16,178 nt of DNA. It comes from CAYMAZ01 sp964428185. Lineage in GTDB: Bacteria > Bacteroidota > Bacteroidia > Bacteroidales > DTU049. The first letter of the stretch is position 1. Each line of letters starts with the position of its first letter. The stretch is from NCBI GenBank assembly GCA_964428185.1, contig CAYRXH010000055.1, forward strand, positions 1-16,178, read 5' to 3'. The notes below the pieces were generated by a model. The model saw nothing but the letters and a program-made list of their open reading frames with translations. It was not told the origin of the DNA and made no database searches. The translations under genes were made by a program, and so were the position numbers. Positions 7,382-13,817 of the stretch are shown here, piece after piece.

Positions 7382-8376
7382 TTGAGCGGCCTGATCGAAA
7401 GAATTTCGAAAGCAGAACTCCACCTTCACATCGTAGGAACATTTAAGCCTGAACTGAAGTTTGAAATTGCCAGAGCAACAATATTAACATTCCCTTTGCT
7501 ACTGTTGATAAGCTGAAATCAGCCTATGTTTTTGGAAATCTGCAGGATTTTCTGGATATTTACTATAAGGGGGCGGGTGTTCTGCTGAAGGAGCAGGATT
7601 TTTATGATCTGACAATAGCCTATATTGGTAAGGCAGCTTCACAGAACATAAGGCATGCTGAGATTTTCTTTGATCCTCAGACGCTTACAGCAAGGGGAAT
7701 CGGATTTGATGTGTTTATGAATGGGATTACCGGTGCAGTTGCAGATGCCCGAACCGAAAGTGGTTTCAGCGTTCATCTGATTATGTGCTTTTTAAAACAT
7801 CTTCCCGAAGAGTCAGCATTACAAACATATTTATAGGCACTTCCCTATCTGAATGATATTGTTGCTGTGGGACTGGATTCTTCAGAACTTGGACATTCGC
7901 CTTCAAAATTTGTGAGGGAATTTGATATGGCCAGGGCTGATGGATTGCTGACAGTGGCACATGCAGGTGAGGAAGGCCCTGCTGAATACATCCGCGAGGC
8001 TCTGAATCATTTAAAAGTTTCACGCATTGATCATGGAAATCATGCTTTGGATGATCAAGATCTTGTGAAGGAGCTGGCAAAATGGAAAATGCCTCTCACT
8101 CTGTGTCCTTTGTCCAACCCTTATCTGAAAGTTGTCAGTGAGATTAAAGAATATCCCCTGCGTACAATGCTTGAAAATGATATGCTTGTTACAATCAATT
8201 CTGATGATCCTGCCTGTTTCGGCGGATATGTGAATGAGAATTACAAAGCAGTAACCGATGCATTAAAACTTACTGCAGCAGACATTGTGTTTCTGGCAAA
8301 AAATTCATTCGAAGTTTCTTTTTTGTCACGAAATATGAAAGATAGTTTTATCAGCGAAATTGACAGTATGCTTTGA
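7382..8376 (+). pseudogene. Decayed adenosine/adenine deaminase family gene
   Basis: Conceptual translation over two frames gives an almost full-length (about 331-residue) metal-dependent deaminase: AELHLHI near the start, HAEIFFDPQT, VGLDSSELGH, LTVAHAGEEGP, RIDHGNHALDD, LCPLSNPYL and INSDDPACFGGYV. Several lesions are visible. The expected ATG reads ATTG (TTG at 7382 is the only possible start). A GTA valine at 7433 replaces the conserved Glu/Asp after the HxH motif. One base is missing near 7475, leading to a TGA at 7514. CTT at 7684 replaces the usual His of the PQTHT motif. A TAG at 7834 sits where CAG is likely ancestral. The family converts adenosine or adenine to inosine or hypoxanthine. 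An intact 3' frame (7867-8376) could make at most a C-terminal fragment. It converges on valS. Confidence 0.88.
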
Positions 8377-8387
8377 AAAAAAGCCTG

Positions 8388-11030
8388 TTAATTCTTTTTT
8401 AATGTTTCTGTCCGCTCCTTCAGAATTCTAAGTTTGTCAAGAGCATCCTGCTCTTTTTGCCTTTCTTTGTCAACAACTGTTGCCGGTGCACTGTTTATGA
8501 ATCGTTCGTTGGTTAATTTGGCTCTGATTGAAATGAGAAAGCCCTCATAGTAGTTGATCTCTTTCTCAATTTTCTTCAGTTCGTCTTCAGCAGAAAGAGT
8601 GTTTTCAATTGATAGGCAAAATTCTGTGGTTCCTGTCATGAACTGAGAATATGATTCATTAAGCTTGTCAGTAATTTCTATTAAACGGAGGTTAGATAGT
8701 TTATTGATCAGTGGAAGATATGGTTGAAACTCTTCATGGTTTCCTGACTGAATCTGTAAAACAAGTTCTGTTTTTGGAGAGGTGTTAAATTTCGCTCTCA
8801 GATTCCGGATATTACTGATAACTTCTTTAACAGATTCAAATTGTATGATGATATTTTCATCATATTTCTGAGCCACAGGAAAAGCAGTAATTATAAGATC
8901 ATCACCTATTTTGCGTTGAGCAAGCTGATGCCATAATTCTTCAGTTATAAAAGGCATATAAGGGTGAAGCAGCTTTAGAATAGTTTCAAAGAAGTAAATT
9001 GTTTTATTGTAAGTGACAGGATCAATCGGCTCGCCATAGGGAGGTTTTACAATTTCAAGATACCAACTGCAGAAATCATCCCATGTCATCCTATACATAA
9101 GCATAAGACCATCAGCTATTCTATACTTGCTCAGGTCTTCTTCAAGTCTTGCAATGGTCTCATTGAGTTTGTTTTCAAACCAGATGCAGGCCCTTTTAGA
9201 TGCATCATCAGGTGTTCTGGCTTGGTCAGTCTTCCATCCTTTAACCAGCCTGAGAGCGTTCCAGAGTTTATTTGAGAAATTACGTCCCTGTTCACAAAGT
9301 GATTCATCAAAAGGGAGATCATTGCCGGCAGGAGAGGTAAGCAACAGACCCAGTCTGACCCCATCAGCTCCATATTTTTCAATGAGAGAAAGTGGCTCTG
9401 GTGAGTTACCAAGAGATTTTGACATTTTCCTGCCGAGTTTATCACGGACTATGCCTGTAAAATAGACGTTTCTGAAAGGAATTTGACCCGGATATTCCAG
9501 CCCTGCCATGATCATACGCGCGACCCAGAAAAACAGAATTTCAGGTGCTGTGACAAGATCATGGGTAGGATAATAATATTTCATGTCAGCATTGTGGGGA
9601 TTTCTGATTCCGTCAAAAACAGAAATTGGCCATAACCAGCTTGAAAACCATGTGTCCAGAACATCTTCATCCTGTTTCATGTCTGTGATTTTCAGATCAG
9701 GAAGGTTATATTTTTCAGAAGCCAAGGTATGTGCTTCTTTCGCATTTTTGGCAACCACATATCTCCCGTCAGGAAGATACCACGCTGGAATTCGTTGTCC
9801 CCACCACAACTGTCGACTTATGCACCAGTCGCGCACATTTTCCATCCAGTGACGATACAGATTCTTAAATTTGGCAGGATGAAACTGAATAGTATCATTC
9901 AGAACAACCTCAAGGGCAGGTTCAGCCAATTGCCGCATGCTCAGGAACCATTGTGTGGAAAGCTTTGGTTCGATGGGAACATCTGTACGTTCACTGTATC
10001 CCACATTGTGGTTGTAATCTTCAATTTTTTCAATATAACCATGCTCTTCAAGCATTCTGACAATAATTTTTCTGGCTGATATTCTGTCTTCACCGATCAG
10101 AATTTCAGCCTTGCTGTTCAGTGTCCCGTTGTCATTAAAAATATCAATAACAGGGAGATTGTGTTTTTCACCAATGAGATAGTCGTTATAGTCATGAGCT
10201 GGTGTAATTTTGAGACAGCCCGTTCCGAATTCCATATCAACATATTCATCTTCAATAACCGGTATTCTTCTGTTTATTAGAGGGACAACAACATGTTTTC
10301 CTTTGATGTTTCTGAATCTCTGATCAGAAGGATGCACACAAACGGCGGTATCACCCAGCATAGTTTCAGGACGAGTGGTTGCAATCACCACATATTTTCC
10401 TTTTTCCCCTTCAACAGTATATTTGATATAATATAGTTTGCCGGGAGTATCTTTAAAAATAACCTCTTCATCAGAAAGGGCGGTGAGAGCCTGTGGATCC
10501 CAGTTGACCATTCGCACACCTCTATATATGTGTCCTTTATTGAACAGATCAATAAAAACTTCAATAACTGATTCATATAAAGGTTCATCCATTGTAAAAG
10601 CTGTACGTTCCCAATCACATGAAGCACCAAGCTTTTTAAGTTGTTCCAGTATTATGCCCCCGTGTTTTTCTTTCCATTTCCAGGCATGAGCAAGAAACTC
10701 TTCCCTTGTAAGAGAAGATTTTTCAATTCCTTCTGCCTTGAGTTTAGCAACCACTTTGGCTTCTGTGGCAATTGATGCATGGTCGGTTCCTGGAACCCAG
10801 CAGGCGTTTTTGCCCTTCATCCTGGCCAGACGCACCAAAACATCCTGAATGGTATTGTTAAGCATGTGCCCCATGTGAAGAACACCCGTAACATTGGGTG
10901 GAGGAATCACAATACAATAAGGTTCTCTGTTGTCAGGTTCAGAATGAAAATAGTTCATCTTCATCCAATGTGAATACCATTTGTCTTCAACAGTTTGTGG
11001 ATTATATTTTATAGGGATAGATTCTGACAT
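8388..11030 (-). CDS. valS: Valyl-tRNA synthetase
   Basis: This 880-residue class I synthetase charges tRNA-Val and edits misactivated threonine. It shows the HIGH-type signature PPPNVTGVLHMGH (H52-H55), the CP1 editing domain (TTRPETMLGDTAVCVHP), the KMSKS loop (RKMSKSLGNS, K535-S539), the anticodon-binding domain, and a C-terminal coiled coil (KKIEKEINYYEGFL...). The open frame continues 28 codons upstream to 11114, but the family N-terminus is at MSESIPIKYNPQ, and a TAATTTTG promoter box lies inside the extension, so ATG 11030 is chosen. Length is normal for the family. It is transcribed away from the two tRNA genes and converges on the deaminase pseudogene, with 11 bp between stops. Confidence 0.97.
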   Translation of the reverse strand: MSESIPIKYNPQTVEDKWYSHWMKMNYFHSEPDNREPYCIVIPPPNVTGVLHMGHMLNNTIQDVLVRLARMKGKNACWVPGTDHASIATEAKVVAKLKAEGIEKSSLTREEFLAHAWKWKEKHGGIILEQLKKLGASCDWERTAFTMDEPLYESVIEVFIDLFNKGHIYRGVRMVNWDPQALTALSDEEVIFKDTPGKLYYIKYTVEGEKGKYVVIATTRPETMLGDTAVCVHPSDQRFRNIKGKHVVVPLINRRIPVIEDEYVDMEFGTGCLKITPAHDYNDYLIGEKHNLPVIDIFNDNGTLNSKAEILIGEDRISARKIIVRMLEEHGYIEKIEDYNHNVGYSERTDVPIEPKLSTQWFLSMRQLAEPALEVVLNDTIQFHPAKFKNLYRHWMENVRDWCISRQLWWGQRIPAWYLPDGRYVVAKNAKEAHTLASEKYNLPDLKITDMKQDEDVLDTWFSSWLWPISVFDGIRNPHNADMKYYYPTHDLVTAPEILFFWVARMIMAGLEYPGQIPFRNVYFTGIVRDKLGRKMSKSLGNSPEPLSLIEKYGADGVRLGLLLTSPAGNDLPFDESLCEQGRNFSNKLWNALRLVKGWKTDQARTPDDASKRACIWFENKLNETIARLEEDLSKYRIADGLMLMYRMTWDDFCSWYLEIVKPPYGEPIDPVTYNKTIYFFETILKLLHPYMPFITEELWHQLAQRKIGDDLIITAFPVAQKYDENIIIQFESVKEVISNIRNLRAKFNTSPKTELVLQIQSGNHEEFQPYLPLINKLSNLRLIEITDKLNESYSQFMTGTTEFCLSIENTLSAEDELKKIEKEINYYEGFLISIRAKLTNERFINSAPATVVDKERQKEQDALDKLRILKERTETLKKN

Positions 11031-11059
11031 AGATGGTGGAATGGTGTGTTTTTGGACTG

Positions 11060-11067
11060 CAAAATTA
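11060..11067 (-). promoter_or_regulatory. Putative -7 promoter box for valS
   Basis: The minus strand reads TAATTTTG followed by CAG, matching TAnnTTTG, 29 bp before the ATG at 11030. The predicted leader is about 23 bases. No -33 TTG is found at standard spacing. Confidence 0.4.
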
Positions 11068-11139
11068 CAAAAAAAGCATCTTTTCGGCTTACTGTTTGAT
11101 ATTTTTAAAAGCAAACAACATGAAATAAAAAAATAATAT

Positions 11140-11147
11140 TAACTTTG
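11140..11147 (+). promoter_or_regulatory. Putative -7 promoter box for tRNA-Pro
   Basis: TAACTTTG followed by CACATTC lies 14 bp before the tRNA. The string TTTGCACATT recurs upstream of the second tRNA gene. No clear -33 element is present. Confidence 0.4.
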
Positions 11148-11161
11148 CACATTCAAAAAAT

Positions 11162-11236
11162 CGGGGTGTAGCGTAGTCCGGTTATCGCGCCTGCTTTGGG
11201 AGCAGGAGGTCGCAGGTTCGAATCCTGCCACCCCGA
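11162..11236 (+). tRNA. tRNA-Pro (anticodon UGG)
   Basis: This is a 75-base cloverleaf. The acceptor stem pairs CGGGGTG with CACCCCG. The anticodon stem CCTGC/GCAGG encloses the loop TTTGGGA, placing TGG at 11197-11199. The T arm is GCAGG-TTCGAAT-CCTGC. The discriminator base is A at 11236. CCA is not encoded. A terminator hairpin follows 12 bases later. Confidence 0.97.
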
Positions 11237-11248
11237 CCCCAAAAAAAT

Positions 11249-11277
11249 AAAGAGAAACTTGTTTCTCTTTGTTTTTT
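11249..11277 (+). terminator. Rho-independent terminator after tRNA-Pro
   Basis: The arms AAAGAGAAAC (11249-11258) and GTTTCTCTTT (11261-11270) are perfectly complementary around a minimal loop and are followed by a run of six T (11272-11277). Confidence 0.8.
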
Positions 11278-11392
11278 CCTCAACACTCACACTCCCCTTT
11301 TTTTTGCAATCTCTTATCACAAGTTTTCAACCATGCTAAAGGAAAACAGAGATGGAGAACACAAATTTCATGTCGTTGTTTAAGTTTTTTTT

Positions 11393-11400
11393 TAATTTTG
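11393..11400 (+). promoter_or_regulatory. Putative -7 promoter box for tRNA-Arg
   Basis: TAATTTTG followed by CACATTG lies 40 bp before the tRNA, repeating the TTTGCACATT string seen before tRNA-Pro. A TTG at 11376-11378 is only 14 bp upstream, shorter than the usual spacing. The rest of the spacer between the tRNAs shows nothing else. Confidence 0.4.
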
Positions 11401-11440
11401 CACATTGAATTCACGAACATCTGTTTTCAATCAAAAAAAC

Positions 11441-11514
11441 GGTTCCGTAGCTCAGCTGGATAGAGCAACAGCCTTCTAAGCTGTGGGTCATAGGTTCGAA
11501 TCCTATCGGAATCG
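11441..11514 (+). tRNA. tRNA-Arg (anticodon UCU)
   Basis: This is a 74-base cloverleaf. The acceptor stem pairs GGTTCCG with CGGAATC (one G-U pair). The anticodon stem ACAGC/GCTGT encloses the loop CTTCTAA with TCT at 11475-11477. The T arm holds the TTCGAAT loop. The discriminator base is G at 11514. CCA is not encoded. It would read AGA and AGG codons. Confidence 0.96.
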
Positions 11515-11526
11515 CTAAAAAGGGAT

Positions 11527-11564
11527 AAGATAATTGAATATTCAGTTGTCTTTTTTCTTTTTTT
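11527..11564 (+). terminator. Rho-independent terminator after tRNA-Arg
   Basis: An 11-bp stem (11527-11537 with 11542-11552, two G-U pairs, ATAT loop) runs into a T-rich tract, with six T at 11551-11556 and seven T at 11558-11564. Confidence 0.75.
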
Positions 11565-11861
11565 GTACGATTTTTTCATGCTTCATTCTAATAATTTTAA
11601 GCAAAAAATTATTTATTTTTCACTATCGTCTCATAAAAAAAGGAGAAAAAAACCTGAGATTTTCCATTTTCTTTTTTAGAGTTTTATTTTTACATAAACC
11701 AATGAAAAAACTTAAACTGAAAAAGCTAAATAGCTTACATTCAAATAATTGTGTTTTGAGATTTTTTTATTTTTATCGGGCATAAATTATTTTTAAATAA
11801 AAGTGCAACTAATTGAAAGAAAATGTGTTTATTTGTATAATCATTTTAACCCCGTAATAGT
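11565..11861. other. AT-rich spacer before the selenoprotein candidate
   Basis: No well-supported gene lies here. A short frame at 11702-11785 (27 codons) begins MKKLKLKKLNS, which resembles the start of Bacteroidetes ribosomal-peptide leaders but lacks the rest. Near the 3' end, TTTATTTG (11828-11835) and TATAAT (11836-11841) are possible promoter pieces for the next gene, neither convincing. Confidence 0.4.
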
Positions 11862-12617
11862 ATGAAAAAACTCTTATTTTCATCAGCATTTATTATGCTC
11901 ATGGGATTGGGGATCAGTGCCCAGACTCCTCTCACCACAGCGGTGAATTTTACAGCAACAGATGCTGTTGGAACATCACACACTTTGTTTAACTATCTTG
12001 ATGCCAACAAATATGTTGTGATCATGTTTACAATGCCTAATTGAAGCTCTTGCTCGACGACTTACCCGGTCGTCCAAGACAGCTACACATACTACGGATG
12101 CAATTCCGGAAATGTATTTATTATGGCAGTCAGTACTGCTCATACGGCTTCTCAGTTAAACGCGTTGGGTCTTGGTTATCCCATGATACCTGGATCTCCC
12201 AGTGGAGCATCTATTAACAGTACTTATCAAATTCTTGCCTATCCTACAGTCATTATTATTGCTCCAAATAGAAGCATTGTAGAGCAGGACATCTGGCCCA
12301 TCAGTAATACAATTCTTAGGAATGCAATTACCGGTGCAGGCGGTGTTCCAACAACATGCCCTTCTGCTGCAATTGAAGAAGAAGCTATAGAATCATTACA
12401 ATTATTCCCCAATCCTGTCAGTGATATGCTTACAGTTGCTACTGATAGGGAACTGCAGATTGAAATGATTGACATGACAGGCAAGCTCATTGACAGTTTT
12501 AAGGCTGATGGAAACAATTCGTATGATTGCAGTTATCTTGGGACAGGCATTTATATGATCAGGGCCATCGACAGTGACGGTCAGTTGATTTCCGTGAAGA
12601 AATTCATGAAAAATTAA
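11862..12617 (+). CDS. Candidate T9SS-exported thioredoxin-fold selenoprotein (in-frame UGA = Sec61)
   Basis: Reading the TGA at 12042-12044 as selenocysteine gives one 251-residue protein. Residues 1-20 form a Sec signal peptide (ending GISA, then QTP). Residues about 28-160 form a thioredoxin/redoxin-like domain: FTATDAVGTSHTLFNYL, then VVIMFTMPN, U61, S, S, C64, then YGC, and the cis-proline motif AYPTVIIIAP (P128). U61 sits at the first cysteine of the CxxC redox motif, giving UxxC. Residues about 179-251 are a type A T9SS sorting domain (LQLFPNPVSDML, GTGIYMIRA, VKKFMKN). A strong hairpin begins right after the UGA. Apart from that UGA there is no stop or frame change, and both halves are needed for one domain. 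The likely role is a surface or secreted oxidoreductase. The alternative is a Cys codon mutated to a stop. The stop lies 2 bp from that of the converging DUF2148 gene. Confidence 0.72.
12045..12084 (+). promoter_or_regulatory. Candidate bacterial SECIS hairpin after UGA
   Basis: GACGAC (12056-12061) pairs with GTCGTC (12069-12074) around a 7-base loop (TTACCCG). Below this, TCTTG (12048-12052) pairs with CAAGA (12075-12079), leaving a 3-base bulge CTC. AGC (12045-12047) can pair with GCT (12082-12084) past a 2-base bulge. The apical loop begins 17 bases after the UGA, within the range usual for bacterial SECIS elements, which sit in the coding region just after the UGA and bind SelB. One departure: no G is in the first two loop positions, as is usual in known examples. 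Confidence 0.62.
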
Positions 12618-12619
12618 AT

Positions 12620-13156
12620 TTATTTCCTGTCAAAAAAAGGATTTTTGGCTGACACACTTAGGGGTATTGCATACGCAAGCTTCACCTCGGGGGGTGTCAG
12701 TCTTGTTTTTATGGCAGCATATCCGGCAGAATACATGATTCTGTTGTCAATTCGTCTGTCGGCTGCAATACTGACAGCAGCACCAATTGCAATTCCAAGA
12801 TCCCCTGTGTTAAAAACGCATGGAACATCGGGGTGGTTTCTTTTCTCTTCACAGCTGTTGAATCCGCAGTATCCGCATAATTGTAACCCCTGCGGTTCAT
12901 ACGATGTGCCAATAATAAGAACAGCTTGCGACTGAAGCAGATTACCGGCATCACGTTCAAAAAAATCAGGAGCCCCTTGTTTTATCAAGTTTTTCATTGC
13001 CAGAGAAAGATTCTCTATGTCTTTGTCAGTAATAACAGCAAGAAACAATCTGTCGTTCCCTCTTGCTTTTGGTGCCGTACGCGCAGCAGTCAACATTTCT
13101 GCAGCCAGACGAAGGACAGTTTCTTTGCGAATGGATTCTTCTTTAATCAGATTCAT
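12620..13156 (-). CDS. DUF2148 ferredoxin-like domain protein
   Basis: This 178-residue protein matches the DUF2148 family of uncharacterised proteins with a ferredoxin-like cysteine cluster. It opens with KEESIRKETVLRLAAEMLTAARTAPKARG as two short helical segments. It has four cysteines, C94, C97, C102 and C113 (in LCGYCGFNSC and VPC), spaced like ligands for an iron-sulfur cluster. An ending rich in small residues (GDLGIAIGAAVSIAAD, SAGYAAI) follows. Its function is not known. The frame extends 34 codons further to 13258, but the family start is at MNLIKEES. That ATG (13156) overlaps the last 14 bases of the MORN-lipoprotein gene, implying translational coupling. It is the last gene of the histidine kinase operon. 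Confidence 0.85.
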   Translation of the reverse strand: MNLIKEESIRKETVLRLAAEMLTAARTAPKARGNDRLFLAVITDKDIENLSLAMKNLIKQGAPDFFERDAGNLLQSQAVLIIGTSYEPQGLQLCGYCGFNSCEEKRNHPDVPCVFNTGDLGIAIGAAVSIAADRRIDNRIMYSAGYAAIKTRLTPPEVKLAYAIPLSVSAKNPFFDRK

Positions 13157-13817
13157 TGTTGTATATCTTTTGAGATTTAAATTCTCCTTTATCCCAGATG
13201 ATAATTTTTGCCACAGTTCCGTCTCTGTTGTACCACACTTCATTACCGTGTTTTTCACTGCTGAGATATGGAGTTTTTACAAGGGTATCAGAAGTGTTGT
13301 AATAAAAAGAGACATTGATACCAGTTCCTGCTTCATAAAATCCCTTTCCGATGAGAATTCCTGACGGATCAAAGTAAGACCAGTCACCTTCAAATTCGTC
13401 CATTATAAACATTCCCTCCACCTTGACCTGTCCGTTTTCATGATACTCAATGTAATTTCCGTTCAATTCCCCCATTGAATATTCAACAAGCATCTTCAAC
13501 TTGCCGCTGTCCCAGTATTTTTTGGACATTCCGTGCAATGTATCATTGATATAATATTCTTCCCGTTCAAGATTGCCTGAAAAATACCAGCTTTTGTATT
13601 CTCCGTTCAGCCTGTCATTGATATAATTGCATTTGATGTGCATGGATCCGTTATTATAATAATAATTGGCATATCCGTGTTTAACGCCTTTTTTATATTG
13701 TATCTTAGATTTAATCTGTCCGTTTGAATAGTGTTCTTTTTTTGTCTGAACGCAAGATACCATGAGTATAAAAATCAATCCGGAAAAGAAACATTTATTT
13801 AGAGAGAGAGCAGTCAT
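13143..13817 (-). CDS. MORN-repeat (YwqK-like) lipoprotein
   Basis: This 224-residue protein has a lipoprotein signal peptide (hydrophobic FFSGLIFILMVSC, lipid-anchor candidate C22). It is followed by about seven MORN-variant repeats of roughly 20-24 residues with the pattern Y-x-NGQ-x-K, G-x-x-x-G-x-Y-x-x-Y (for example HYSNGQIKSKIQYKKGVKHG, YWDSGKLKMLVEYSMGELNG, YHENGQVKVEGMF, WYNRDGTVAK). Such repeats are common in Bacteroidetes exported proteins of the YwqK type; the annotation as an antitoxin in some databases is not supported by anything here. The start codon overlaps the kinase stop by four bases (ATGA), and the end overlaps the DUF2148 start. A periplasmic or surface role linked to the kinase is inference. 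Confidence 0.87.
   Translation of the reverse strand: MTALSLNKCFFSGLIFILMVSCVQTKKEHYSNGQIKSKIQYKKGVKHGYANYYYNNGSMHIKCNYINDRLNGEYKSWYFSGNLEREEYYINDTLHGMSKKYWDSGKLKMLVEYSMGELNGNYIEYHENGQVKVEGMFIMDEFEGDWSYFDPSGILIGKGFYEAGTGINVSFYYNTSDTLVKTPYLSSEKHGNEVWYNRDGTVAKIIIWDKGEFKSQKIYNNESD

Noticed and set aside
7514..7516. TGA in the deaminase region considered as a second selenocysteine codon
   Set aside because: It lies out of the true reading frame after a one-base loss; in the corrected frame the same bases read CTG AAA and the conserved protein continues.
8377..8400. Bidirectional terminator between the deaminase pseudogene and valS
   Set aside because: It has A-run and T-run sequence but no GC-containing stem of useful length.
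11836..11841. TATAAT before the selenoprotein candidate as a -10 box
   Set aside because: The Bacteroidetes primary sigma factor prefers TAnnTTTG, and a TATAAT in such AT-rich DNA is expected by chance.
13143..13817. Toxin-antitoxin module based on the YwqK-like repeats
   Set aside because: The repeats are generic MORN variants, the protein is a lipoprotein, and no toxin gene is adjacent.
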